A DNA stretch of 64,000 bases, from the NCBI GenBank assembly GCA_034521495.1, contig JAXHMK010000018.1, forward strand, positions 112,005 through 176,004, given 5' to 3'. This document shows, piece by piece, positions 46,478 to 55,738 of this stretch (positions are counted from its first letter, which is position 1; each line of letters begins with the position of its first letter). This stretch comes from Balneolaceae bacterium (lineage in GTDB: Bacteria; Bacteroidota; Rhodothermia; Balneolales; Balneolaceae). The notes under the pieces are model-generated. The model was not told the DNA's origin. It did not search any database and saw only the letters and a program-made list of their open reading frames with translations. The translations under genes were made by a program, and so were the position numbers.

Positions 46478-47530
46478 TCAACAACAACTCCCCTCTGCGT
46501 TTTCTCCACTTGAAAAACTGATAGAATCTCCACAATCAAAAGCCCCGTAATGTACCGAACGGTCGCCGCTAATGGTGAAATGATCAGCAAAGCGGGTTTC
46601 TTCCAGCATGGCAGCCGTATTTCCGCAGACCAACATCGGTTTCCCGGTTTCAAAAATGTGGTGATCATCCAGCTCAAAACGGTGTGGTGCGTGCGGAATG
46701 GTTCCGTTATAGACGGCCACCTGACCGTAATCTTCGCAGATATCTTCCAGGCTTTTAAGTTTAAATGCACGAATAGTCATGGAATAGAAATTGATCATAC
46801 CGGCTTTTTCTTCAATTTCGGGATCGTCGAGAGTAATTTTGGATTGGCTGACCACCCGGTAATCAGGGCAGTTGTACTCTCTCAGCATCCGCCGGAAATC
46901 TTCGGTGTACATCGCTCCCGCAAGACACTCGCCATACAAAACCGGATCATTCTGCAGCTCTTTGGGAATCCTGCGATCTGCAAACACATCTGAAAAATAG
47001 AGTTCCCCGCCCGGTTTCAAAACTCTGAATATTTCAGAAAAAACCTGTCGCTTATCGGGGGACAGATTGATCACACAGTTTGAGATCACCACATCCACGG
47101 AGTTATCTTCGATCCCTGCAGTAACCAGATCTTCGATATAACCGGTTCTGAAGGAGACATTGGATTCATCAAAACCAAATGCGGCCATCTGTTTGCTGGT
47201 GTTTCGTTTGGCTACCTCAAGCTGCTCCTCCGTCATATCGATACCGATGACATGGCCTTCCGGGCCTGCCAATTTTGCCGCCAGAAAAGCATCTCTGCCC
47301 GTTCCGCATCCGAGATCAAGCACGGTTCTTCCTTCCAGTCCAAGAGGAATAGGAGAACCACAGCCATAAAAACGGGTTAAAATTTGATCTTCGATCAGTT
47401 CCAGAATCTCTTTTTGATAATGCGGCAGTGACTCTGTTGTACAGCAGGCACTGGTTTTTAAATCACTGCTGTTTTGAAGTATTTTTCCGTAGTATTCTTT
47501 TACGTTATTGAGTTTTGAAGTAGTATGCAT
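46478..47530 (-). CDS. Arsenite methyltransferase-like SAM enzyme (ArsM type)
   Basis: A 350-residue protein. An N-terminal SACCTTESL Cys pair precedes the SAM motif VLDLGCGTGRDAFLAAKLAG. A Cys in VVISNCVINLSPDK matches the conserved ArsM position. A CCLAGAMYTEDF-like segment (ECLAGAMY) adds another Cys, and the protein ends in GSCC. I use ATG 47530; the upstream frame to 47608 overlaps the next gene. Last of a four-gene minus-strand operon. Confidence 0.82.
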   Translation of the reverse strand: MHTTSKLNNVKEYYGKILQNSSDLKTSACCTTESLPHYQKEILELIEDQILTRFYGCGSPIPLGLEGRTVLDLGCGTGRDAFLAAKLAGPEGHVIGIDMTEEQLEVAKRNTSKQMAAFGFDESNVSFRTGYIEDLVTAGIEDNSVDVVISNCVINLSPDKRQVFSEIFRVLKPGGELYFSDVFADRRIPKELQNDPVLYGECLAGAMYTEDFRRMLREYNCPDYRVVSQSKITLDDPEIEEKAGMINFYSMTIRAFKLKSLEDICEDYGQVAVYNGTIPHAPHRFELDDHHIFETGKPMLVCGNTAAMLEETRFADHFTISGDRSVHYGAFDCGDSISFSSGENAEGSCC

Positions 47531-47547
47531 CGACTTTCGGGATTTGA

Positions 47548-47943
47548 TTACTGTTTGAGGCAGGATAAAATTTCCTGGCTGTTTACCTCCCAATGAGATC
47601 CTTTCCAAACAATATTTTCATCTTTTATGAGGAGAGCCTGAGGAGATTCATGACGAATCTTTAGCAATGAAGTAACTGCATTTGAAATATCTCGTTGCCG
47701 GATTACATCAACAATATATAAGTCGGCAAATTGATTCATCTTCTCTGCATTTGAATCCAGTTCATCTTTGGTAATAAAACTTACACTGCAGCGATTGCTG
47801 TGTTTGTAAATTAATTGAGGACGATCTTTGGATTTTTCAAGGAGTGTTCGAATCTCGTCCGGATCGGAAAAAGTCTTCCAGACAGAACGGTGTTCTGGAT
47901 TTTGATCTGTTCTCTTTCTTTTAAATAAGTTGAATAATTTCAT
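47548..47943 (-). CDS. YtxJ-type bacillithiol system redox protein
   Basis: A 131-residue thioredoxin-fold protein with the YtxJ signature KHSNRCSVSFITKDEL: a single Cys in place of CxxC. In Firmicutes and Bacteroidota the family is linked to bacillithiol, so the organism may use bacillithiol as its low-molecular-weight thiol. That is an inference from one gene. Confidence 0.82.
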   Translation of the reverse strand: MKLFNLFKRKRTDQNPEHRSVWKTFSDPDEIRTLLEKSKDRPQLIYKHSNRCSVSFITKDELDSNAEKMNQFADLYIVDVIRQRDISNAVTSLLKIRHESPQALLIKDENIVWKGSHWEVNSQEILSCLKQ

Positions 47944-47976
47944 TCTGTTGTTGTTTTAGAGAAAACAAATTTAAAT

Positions 47977-48645
47977 TTAAAAAAGCACCATCTGGTAATA
48001 AATTACATAGATTCCTGCCAAAATGAGCAGTATGCCGGTTATTCGTTCCATGTGGGGAAGAATTTTTCTCAGATATTTCATGAGAAGATCTTTGGCAAAT
48101 ACGGAGAGAAGAATCGCACCCACCATCATACTGCTGATGCCGGCAAAATAAGCTCCGATGTAAGAAGCTCCTTCTAAAACTGATTCAGCAGCCATCGCCT
48201 GTGTGGCAACAACAAGGAAGAGAGGAAAGAGGCAGCCCAACGCTCCGATGGCATAGGCAATACCAAAGACAAGGGCTTCAACGGCTTCTGATCTCTCCGT
48301 TGGATTTCTCAGATTTACCGAAAAAGAGATATTCTTTCCTATAATCATCAAAAATCCAAGAACGGTTAACAGGCCGCCCATTCCCACGGTAATCCATTTC
48401 ATGTATTCCTTTAAAATCTGAGCGGCTACAATAATCAAAAATCCCGCGATGGCGTATATCACCAGAATCCCCAAAATACTAAGCATGGCCAGTTTAAATC
48501 CTCGTCCCAGTCTTTTTCTAAGAGATGGGCTTCCCTCAGAATTTCGAGAGATAAAAGCCACGATATAGCCTGGTAATAATGCAACCGCACAAGGAGCCAG
48601 GAAAGCCAGAACTCCCTGTATGAAAGAAAATGAGACAAACTCCAT
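47977..48645 (-). CDS. CcdA-like thiol-electron transporter
   Basis: A 222-residue membrane protein with six hydrophobic segments. LAFLAPCAVALLPGY carries the first redox Cys and YAIGALGCLFPLFL the second, as in CcdA/DsbD-beta. It passes electrons across the membrane to periplasmic thioredoxin-like proteins. It abuts the TlpA-like gene with no gap. Confidence 0.85.
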   Translation of the reverse strand: MEFVSFSFIQGVLAFLAPCAVALLPGYIVAFISRNSEGSPSLRKRLGRGFKLAMLSILGILVIYAIAGFLIIVAAQILKEYMKWITVGMGGLLTVLGFLMIIGKNISFSVNLRNPTERSEAVEALVFGIAYAIGALGCLFPLFLVVATQAMAAESVLEGASYIGAYFAGISSMMVGAILLSVFAKDLLMKYLRKILPHMERITGILLILAGIYVIYYQMVLF

Positions 48646-49170
48646 TTATGATGCGCTTACTAACTGATCAAACAAAGCCTGGTATTCCTCTTTACTGAGA
48701 GCAGTATTGCTTTTAACAAATTCAATGTATCCGTCCCGGTTGATACCGACCGTTGTAGCCTGGGCTTGTACTCCAAAATCGATCATAATATTTGGATGGC
48801 CCCAGGTTGAGGGATAGGTGATGCCTTCCTCTTCAACCAGGTTGGAAATCACTTCTTTAGTATCGGTCGGGTCGATGCTGATGGAGATAAAGTTCAGGTC
48901 GTCTTTGTACTCAGGATAGAGCTCTGAAAAGACGGGCCAGTTTTTTGCACAGGTCGGGCACCATGAGGCCGTGAAGTAAACAATCATCGGTTTGTTTTCT
49001 TCTATCGTCTGTTCGAGGCTCACAGTGTTTCCTTCCAGTGTGGTAACCTCAAAGTTGGGAGCTTTCTCTAAATCAGCGTTTGAGGAGCTTTGTGCAAAGC
49101 CGGAGGATATTAAGCCTGCAGATATAGTTAAAAAGAGTACAAAAGAGTAAATATTAATTGATTTGAACAT
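48646..49170 (-). CDS. TlpA/redoxin-family thioredoxin
   Basis: A 174-residue secreted thioredoxin: signal peptide (about 1-26), ASWCPTCAKNW (active site CPTC), then SISIDPTDTKEV and a cis-Pro region near QATTVG. It is the first gene of the operon with CcdA, YtxJ and ArsM and is the probable acceptor for CcdA electrons. Confidence 0.85.
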   Translation of the reverse strand: MFKSINIYSFVLFLTISAGLISSGFAQSSSNADLEKAPNFEVTTLEGNTVSLEQTIEENKPMIVYFTASWCPTCAKNWPVFSELYPEYKDDLNFISISIDPTDTKEVISNLVEEEGITYPSTWGHPNIMIDFGVQAQATTVGINRDGYIEFVKSNTALSKEEYQALFDQLVSAS

Positions 49171-49289
49171 AATTTATACGGTCTGTTTTTGATTCACTTT
49201 TCTTATCCTATTTAAATAAAATGGATGATTGTTCATGATTAGAATGTATAAGCAGAACAAGTCTTACCCCTGTTAATCTAAAGTGGTTA

Positions 49290-49436
49290 AACTCCGAGGC
49301 TGTCCAAAAAGGATGTGAGAGAAATCAATATTCTCATTTTTGTCATACCGGACCCCGATCCGGTATCTCCAAGCATAGTTAAAGAGTGGAGATTCTGAAT
49401 CGAGTTCAGAATGACATCCTTTTAGGACAGCCTCAA
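49290..49436. repeat. Palindromic intergenic repeat (family D)
   Basis: GGCTGTCCAAAAAGGATGT and ACATCCTTTTAGGACAGCC form terminal inverted repeats. Inside are 'ggaccccgatccgg' and 'gattctgaatcgagttcag'. It is related to 8600-8700 in inverted orientation. Confidence 0.7.
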
Positions 49437-49439
49437 AAA

Positions 49440-49705
49440 AGATAAAAGTCCCCCTTCAAAGGTGGAAGCGAGCGGAGTGAGCCGGGGGATGACTTTCTAA
49501 GTTCTGGAATGCCCGATTCTTGGTTTTGATGCATTACACCCCTCCCGGCTAAAGCCGTACTCCCCTCAATGGGAGATAGATCATCCCCCATTGCCCCTTT
49601 GAAGGGGGACACTCACCAATATGCGCATACTTTATCAAAAAAATATGGGTTTAAAGTGGATGCCTCGTGGGCTCTGCCCTGAGGTAGTTCATTTTTGTTT
49701 TTACA
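49440..49705 (+). repeat. Family B element plus CTCG hairpin, copy 1 of a long direct repeat
   Basis: CCCCCTTCAAAGG arms, a 'cggctaaagccg' hairpin at 49543, then CCCTTTGAAGGGGGACAC, CGCATAC, and the stem CCTCG-T-GGGC-TCT-GCCC-TGAGG at 49667. The block matches 51415-51635 in order and orientation. Confidence 0.65.
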
Positions 49706-49829
49706 CAATTCTAAGGAGATGATTTTCAGAGCCTTTAATACGGTTTGTTTTCATGCGATTCGTTTGCAGACTTTTTTATCCGTCTGACCGAAAAGGCAAC
49801 GGTCTGACGGGATTTGTACTGCAAAATAA

Positions 49830-50339
49830 TTAGTGAGTGTTTTGCTGGTATTTATCAAAACTTGTGTGATTGTACTCCTCTTCGTTTATAAATTTGAGAA
49901 GTGTAGTAAACTCTTTCTGATCTGAATAACCGACTTTATTGCCAATGACCGAAAAATCACTATCCAAAAAAATGATGGTGGGTGTTCCCCGGATTCCAAA
50001 TTCTTTGCTCAGTTCTTTTTTTGTGATTCGTTCATCGGCAAAGATAATTTCTTCGTCAGATTCAATATCAATTCGAACCGGATAGAAATGATCGCTCAAA
50101 AGAGTTTGAATAGCTGGGTTCGGAAAAACTTCTCGCTTCATGCGCTTGCAAACGCTGCACCAGTCCGCCTCCATAAAGAGCATAATTTTTTTGGGTTGAT
50201 CTTGATTCGATTCAACCATCTGATCGAAAGGTATCCAGGGAGTTGAGACACTGCTATCCTGTCCCAAAAGGTTTGCAGGACCGATAAGTATCAAGAAGGT
50301 GAAAAGTGTAACTGTGATGGATCGTATATTTTTCTTCAT
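49830..50339 (-). CDS. Secreted thioredoxin-fold protein
   Basis: A 169-residue protein with a signal peptide (ending NLLGQD). The active site is ADWCSVCKRMKREVF, like the DsbD-gamma/YyaL-type thioredoxin-like domain, followed by GTPTIIFLDSD with the cis-Pro. It is 25 bases after the barrel gene on the same strand. Confidence 0.82.
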   Translation of the reverse strand: MKKNIRSITVTLFTFLILIGPANLLGQDSSVSTPWIPFDQMVESNQDQPKKIMLFMEADWCSVCKRMKREVFPNPAIQTLLSDHFYPVRIDIESDEEIIFADERITKKELSKEFGIRGTPTIIFLDSDFSVIGNKVGYSDQKEFTTLLKFINEEEYNHTSFDKYQQNTH

Positions 50340-50364
50340 GGTTGAAAATATTTTTGGTTATAAA

Positions 50365-51375
50365 TCAATTTCTATTTGGCAGGCCGAGATTAAATCCACC
50401 CTCACTTTTGTTTAAGCTAAAAAACAGCGAAGCAGATAAAACATACGTTGTAGAAGGCTGTGTGCCGGTGACGTTTCGATAGATGGGGAGTTCTCCCGAT
50501 ACCTGCATTGACAAACGGTCTGTGAGTTGATATCCAAGGCCAGGTTCAAAATTTAACCACTCACCGCCTGTGCTTGGCAATTCCACTCCGTTTCGTAAAT
50601 CGGATCCGGCCGTCCTGTATTTCATTCTCAGGTTATAAGAGAACCTGTTGAGCAGGGGACCTGTTACACCAAGCAGAGAGTTAAGTTCGTTGCCAAATTC
50701 GAAATTATCGTTACTGTTAAAACGTTCGGCTGAGGTGGTTTTCTTGATTGCGTTCACAGTGAATAGCGTGATATTCTGAGCTCGCAGTGTGTATGAAAAA
50801 AACGTCCAGGCTGTATAATCCCATGAACCTGTTCCCGGCTGCATATCTGCATTCAACTGAATTCTATCTAAAGTTTCTGAAAAAGATCCTGTTGGTATCT
50901 TAGCTCCTCCGCCAATAATGAGTTGATAAGGTTTCCAGAGAGATTGTTTGATGAGATTGTATTTAAGCATCACAAGGGCATCACCAATCCCCCCTGTTTG
51001 AAGAGTTTGAGAGGTTGAGGGGTTTTGCAATCCTGTCACTCTCTCCTTTGTTACATAAGAAAAAGTACCGGTTAACGAAAGCCTGTTCGTAATTCCATAG
51101 TTTGCTTCCAATAAATTGGTAAATGTGCTCCGGTCGGCAGATCTGTTGTTTAACTCTTCTGAACCGGTATATAGTTTATCGATATTGTTAAAATGTGTAG
51201 TGAACCCAAGTACTAAATTTCCCTGTTCTATTGAACCAAGAGATTGCGCACCCACCAGCGGAGCACCTGCACAACTGCATGTTTGTGCTGATATGGAGTT
51301 CATAAAAACTCCATCGCTGATCAACAAAAAAATTGTAATTATGGCCGCTTGTAAAATTTTATATTTGTGAATCAT
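50365..51375 (-). CDS. Outer-membrane barrel-like protein of unknown function
   Basis: A 336-residue protein with a signal peptide (about 1-30) followed by CSCAGAPLVGA. The rest alternates short amphipathic strands (for example LTGTFSYVTKERV, YQLIIGGGAKIPTG, MQVSGELPIYRN), which suggests a barrel. It is the first gene of a two-gene unit with the thioredoxin. The CxC just after the signal is unusual and could be a redox target or metal site. Confidence 0.6.
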   Translation of the reverse strand: MIHKYKILQAAIITIFLLISDGVFMNSISAQTCSCAGAPLVGAQSLGSIEQGNLVLGFTTHFNNIDKLYTGSEELNNRSADRSTFTNLLEANYGITNRLSLTGTFSYVTKERVTGLQNPSTSQTLQTGGIGDALVMLKYNLIKQSLWKPYQLIIGGGAKIPTGSFSETLDRIQLNADMQPGTGSWDYTAWTFFSYTLRAQNITLFTVNAIKKTTSAERFNSNDNFEFGNELNSLLGVTGPLLNRFSYNLRMKYRTAGSDLRNGVELPSTGGEWLNFEPGLGYQLTDRLSMQVSGELPIYRNVTGTQPSTTYVLSASLFFSLNKSEGGFNLGLPNRN

Positions 51376-51414
51376 TTAATCCTAAGTGGTTTAATTCCCC
51401 GACCTTCTGGGCCG

Positions 51415-51640
51415 GAAAAGATTAAAGTTCCCCCTTCGAAGGGGGTAGCGAGCGGAGTGAGCTGGGGGATGATTTTCTAAGCTTTGTGTTGTCCAGACCT
51501 TGATTCTGAGACACAAGAGTTCATCCCCCATTGCCCCCTTCGAAGGGGGACACTTCACAATAAACGCATACATTGTTAAAAAAAATTGGATTATATGTTG
51601 ATATCTCGTGGGCTCTGCCCCGAGGCAGTTCATTTGATAC
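51415..51640 (+). repeat. Family B element plus CTCG hairpin, copy 2 of a long direct repeat
   Basis: CCCCCTTCGAAGGGGG, 'tagcgagcggagtgagc', a distal CCCCCTTCGAAGGGGGACAC, CGCATAC and the stem CTCG-T-GGGC-TCT-GCCC-CGAG at 51607. It lies upstream of the barrel-like gene. Together with the 49440 copy it flanks the two-gene unit. Confidence 0.65.
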
Positions 51641-51841
51641 TGTTATGAAGATAACGAGGCAAAAAACTGGTATTTATGAAAATCGGTATTTGGTTTTGCA
51701 ATGCCTCTTATTTAACAGATGTCTTACTCATATTGAATCTTACCTTTTAAAAAAAACAAAACATCAAGTAAGACATTTATGACCTGAACCATCTATATGC
51801 CAGATATCACTTTAAATATTTTAAAATAAATGGTGTGAGAT

Positions 51842-52975
51842 ATGTTGATCGGAAAAATTTTAAAAACTGTCCCTTTGGTCGTACTTGTTTTTAGTATGAT
51901 TTTTATGATATCCTGTAATACTACGTCGAGCAGTGGCGGCGGATCTTCTTCAGTATCTCCAGAATCTTCAGGAAGTGAATGGCTGATACCGGTTCAGGAA
52001 GTTGTTGACGGTGGGCCCGGAAAAGATGGTATCCCTTCCATTGAGAATCCAGCATTTAAATCGGTAAATGAGGTTAACTATGTACAGGACAACAGACTTG
52101 TAATCGGTGTGAAGATTGATGATGAGTTACGCCTGTATCCTCACCAGGTGATGGACTGGCATGAAATTGTGAATGATGAGATTAATGATCAGCATTTTTC
52201 ATTAACCTATTGCCCACTCACAGGAACCGGTATCGCCTACGATAGAGAGATTAACGCAGACATCAATGAATTTGGTGTATCAGGATTGCTTTATCGAAAT
52301 AACTTAATTATGTATGATCGAAAAACGGATAGTAATTGGTCGCAGATGCAACTGCGGGCAGTCAATGGAGCATTATCAGGTATAGAGGGAGAAACGATCC
52401 AGGTAGTTGAAAGTACCTGGAAAACGTGGAAAGAGATCTATCCGGAAGCTAAGGTACTCACAACAAATACAGGATTTTCACGCAATTATTCGGGCTATGC
52501 GTATGGCCAGGGATACTTAGTCAATGACAATCAATTTGTTTTTCAACCCAAAAGAGATGATGACCGTCTTGAAAATAAAACTATTGTTCACGCAGTGATG
52601 GAAAGCGAGTTCAGGGGCGAATTAACTGTGATGAGAATCTATCCAATCAAAAAACTTACAGATGAGATCCAGGTTATCCAGGAAAAGTTTAGAGGAAAGA
52701 ATATCGTATTTGCCGGCAGCTCTTCCGACCAACTTGCAGTCTCTTTTATCAATAAAACCCAAGATGGATCTATCCTTGATTTTGAACCGGTTCAGGATGA
52801 ATTACCCATTGTTATGAAAGATAATGAAGGGAACCAGTGGAATATTTTTGGAGAGGCCGTAAGTGGTCCCAGAACAGGAGAACGCTTAACAGCAACCCGA
52901 TCCTATAACGGCTATTGGTTTGCTTTTGCTGATTTTTATCCCAACTCGTGTATTTATCCGATTGGAGATTGTTGA
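51842..52975 (+). CDS. DUF3179 lipoprotein
   Basis: A 377-residue paralogue of 14333. Lipobox MISC, then a Ser/Gly-rich linker. DUF3179 motifs: MDWHEIVNDEI, LTYCPLTGTGIAYDR, FGVSGLLYRNNLIMYDR and NWSQMQLRAVNG. Compared with the first copy, the second Cys of FCPLC is replaced (YCPLT), so any two-Cys function would be lost. Function unknown. Confidence 0.85.
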   Translation: MLIGKILKTVPLVVLVFSMIFMISCNTTSSSGGGSSSVSPESSGSEWLIPVQEVVDGGPGKDGIPSIENPAFKSVNEVNYVQDNRLVIGVKIDDELRLYPHQVMDWHEIVNDEINDQHFSLTYCPLTGTGIAYDREINADINEFGVSGLLYRNNLIMYDRKTDSNWSQMQLRAVNGALSGIEGETIQVVESTWKTWKEIYPEAKVLTTNTGFSRNYSGYAYGQGYLVNDNQFVFQPKRDDDRLENKTIVHAVMESEFRGELTVMRIYPIKKLTDEIQVIQEKFRGKNIVFAGSSSDQLAVSFINKTQDGSILDFEPVQDELPIVMKDNEGNQWNIFGEAVSGPRTGERLTATRSYNGYWFAFADFYPNSCIYPIGDC

Positions 52976-53164
52976 AAGATGGGTCTTATAACCTGAGTTC
53001 GATTGTTAAATTTGGATTATTGAGTTCCCCTCTTGTTTAAGGAGGGGCAAGGCTGACATTACCCATAAAATCTCAATTTTTGAGATGATATCTTTACCAA
53101 GGTTTATTGGAAAGGTTGAGTATCATTCATAATAATAGGCTATCAATCGTAACATTCATCTTGT

Positions 53165-53735
53165 TCATTTTGTCTTGAAACAAAAGAACCAAAAATTCAA
53201 GGCGGTGAAAGAAGAGGACTTACCCCATTATTGTAAGTGTAAACTTAATGCATGTTGTATGTCCTTTTGTCTTGATACAAAAGAACGAAAAGATCAAGAC
53301 TGTGAATACTTGGCGGCGGACATGAGTTCACCGTGGAATCCTTTCAATGGTCCATCAGACTTTCAGCCCTTAAATTTCGCTCCTCGCCGGTATGAAAGGA
53401 TTCTTCTCACGGTTCACTCGTTGTCCTTTTTCCCGCCAACTATTCAAGGTCGGTTATTTTCCCAAAATCCCATTTCCACTTGTTAAATGTATTAAACTAC
53501 TGTTATTTATATCTTTAGAATACTTAAACTTAAAATTTCGGGGTAACTTCTCGGTGAAAGAATTGGCGGCGGTCACTGAATCTCTGCTACCTTTTATCAA
53601 TGGTCCACCGCGTTTATAGCTTGTTAACATCGTTAAGAGCCGGTATGATAAAAGGTCTCCGCAGATCTTCAGGCTCCCTCAATCCGCCAATTCTTTCGAG
53701 GCCGGAGTTGTTCTGACCCTAAAATAAATCAACTC
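53165..53735. repeat. Two adjacent foldback repeats related to the 41.7 kb element
   Basis: Two units, about 53255-53460 and 53550-53705. Each has arms ending in TTGGCGGCGG / CCGCCAA and an apex with CAATGGTCCA on one side and GCCGGTATGA on the other. The first is preceded by two direct copies of a TTTTGTCTTGATACAAAAG-type palindrome (about 53169 and 53263). No coding sequence is convincing; the 103-codon frame at 53175-53486 runs through the arms. Confidence 0.65.
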
Positions 53736-53998
53736 TAAAACGGCAATGAATGGATGTTGAAATAACTATTATTCTTCTTTCAAAAAGCGTATTGCAAATC
53801 TATTAATAAATTATAAACGGATATTTTTCGAAAATATACCTAACAGCTTTAAGTCAAGCATTACCAATACTTTACATAGACTAAATTAGTCATATTTGAA
53901 ATTACATGGGTAATGTCAGATGGGCAAGGGAAGGTAGCCTTAGGTTTTTGAGTCTTTAATGTTGCTATTTCATCGATTGAACCACTCCAAGAAGCTAT

Positions 53999-55363
53999 CT
54001 AAAAAACAGATGATTTGTCACGATAGACGAGATCTAATAAAAGCGCGGCTGTCCATGAGAAGTTATCAATGCCGTATGCTTCCCCGGTATCCGTATCATA
54101 GTACTCTCTGAAACCACTATTAAAGGGAAGTTGGATAATTGAATTTTTTACCTGTTTCACATAGTCGTTAAAACCATATTGGTTGAGCCCTTCACTAAGA
54201 AGCCAATTCATATTTATCCAGACCGGTCCCCGCCAGTAAGTTCGTGCAGAGTAGTCCTCACCGCTTCTGTCGTAACTCGGGGCGGGGAAACAGGTATCCG
54301 TCATCTGACAAAAGCAATGTGTATTTAAATAATTGAACATTTTTTGCTTTTGTGAGCTATTTGGTACTCTTGCAAATAGCGGAAGAAAACCCGAGAGAAC
54401 TCTTGCTTTTATTTTTTTGGAAGCTTGTAAATCAAAATCGTTATACATCTGTTCTTTAGAGTTCCACAATTTCTGATTCATAGCCCCGGCTGTTTGATCT
54501 GCCTTCTTGTTAAAAGGTTCAGGATTTTCTCCAATCAGCTCTGCTATTTCAGCAAGATCTCTGTTGGCTCTGCAGAGAAGTGTATTAAAAAGAACATCTT
54601 GTACCAAGAAGGGGCAATGATCCTCACTGATCTGTATCTCATCATAATTTCGCTTCCGAAAAAAATCGACGAGATAGACATATTTGTCATATTCCTCATT
54701 TGAAGGACGTTCTTCGGCATTTACATGAATATCATCTTTTCGTTCATATTCAGGTAGTTCTCTCTGATCGATGTCAAATCGATTCAAAATACTGTCCCAG
54801 ATGGGCGAATTATCCTGCCCGGACTCCCAGGGATGTCTGATGTAAACTAATCCTTCGTTAAAAGGATCGCGCTCCCTGTATAGGTAGTCGTGCCAGGAAA
54901 CTAATTTTGGGAAAAGTTCTTCTGCAAATTTAAGTGCTTGTTTTCGATTCGATGCATGTTCGACAAGATGCCTGACACCGGTAGCGTGAATGGGCGGTTG
55001 ACATATACCGGATGTTTTTACCGAATCGGGAGCATTATCGGATCTCTCGGTTTGCCAAAATTCATGTCCGGGGAAATAGTCACCATTCAATTCCTTTGAA
55101 TTGAAGACAATATGAGGAACCATTCCGTTTTTCCATTGACCGTTAAACAGATGGTTCAGCTCAGTTTCGGCCCGGTCTTGATTATAATGCGCATAACCCA
55201 TCGCAATAAATACAGAATCCCACGACCATTGATGAGGGTACTGGCTTGATGAAGGCACCGTAAATGAACCCGTCCAGTTATTGTTCAATATCTGCTTTGC
55301 AGTTTGTGCGAGTTCTTTTAAATCTTTTTTTGTGATTTCCGGAGACGGATTCTCCATTTTCAA
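53999..55363 (-). CDS. Glycoside hydrolase, GH63/MGH1-like (alpha/alpha)6 barrel
   Basis: A 454-residue protein with conserved motifs of the GH63-like group: QWSWDSVFIAMGYAHY near the N terminus, RHPWESGQDNSPIWD (probable acid Asp/Glu) and YWRGPVWINMNWLLSEGL followed by GFREYYDTDTGEAYG (second acid). Family members cleave alpha-glucosides, including mannosyl- and glucosyl-glycerate. Given a possibly halophilic host, action on a compatible solute is attractive but inferred. Monocistronic. Confidence 0.8.
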   Translation of the reverse strand: MKMENPSPEITKKDLKELAQTAKQILNNNWTGSFTVPSSSQYPHQWSWDSVFIAMGYAHYNQDRAETELNHLFNGQWKNGMVPHIVFNSKELNGDYFPGHEFWQTERSDNAPDSVKTSGICQPPIHATGVRHLVEHASNRKQALKFAEELFPKLVSWHDYLYRERDPFNEGLVYIRHPWESGQDNSPIWDSILNRFDIDQRELPEYERKDDIHVNAEERPSNEEYDKYVYLVDFFRKRNYDEIQISEDHCPFLVQDVLFNTLLCRANRDLAEIAELIGENPEPFNKKADQTAGAMNQKLWNSKEQMYNDFDLQASKKIKARVLSGFLPLFARVPNSSQKQKMFNYLNTHCFCQMTDTCFPAPSYDRSGEDYSARTYWRGPVWINMNWLLSEGLNQYGFNDYVKQVKNSIIQLPFNSGFREYYDTDTGEAYGIDNFSWTAALLLDLVYRDKSSVF

Positions 55364-55606
55364 TAATTACTTCGTTAATATTATGTGCCAGATTCAACGA
55401 ATTTCAAAAGTTCTGACTTTCAAAGAAAGGTTTAATTCCTCAGAAAATTTAAAACTTATTGTTATCCATATTTCTGTCTCTTTCAATTATTTGACTCAAT
55501 GAACGTGAATATTCTTACGTTTCATTAATTCTTGTAAGAGTAATGAAGTTCAAGCCTGCCCTCAAAAAATGCGGACAGGCTTGAAAGAACTGCTTGGTTT
55601 ACTTCT

Positions 55607-55738
55607 TGAAGGCTTTGAAAACTCTGACCGTCATCCTGAACTTGATTCAGGATCTCCAGATACAGGCTATAAAGACGAATGGAGAATCTGAATCGAGTTC
55701 AGATTGACCAATAACCACGGTTTTGCAAAGCCCTCTTC
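55607..55738 (+). repeat. Family A inverted-repeat element, copy 3
   Basis: GAAGGCTTTGAAAAC to GTTTTGCAAAGCCCTCT, with the internal palindromes and the CTATAAAGACGAATGG spacer. It ends directly at the stop codon of the OsmC gene. Confidence 0.78.

Noticed and set aside
53175..53486. 103-codon open frame
   Set aside because: It runs across foldback repeat arms and reads repeat sequence.
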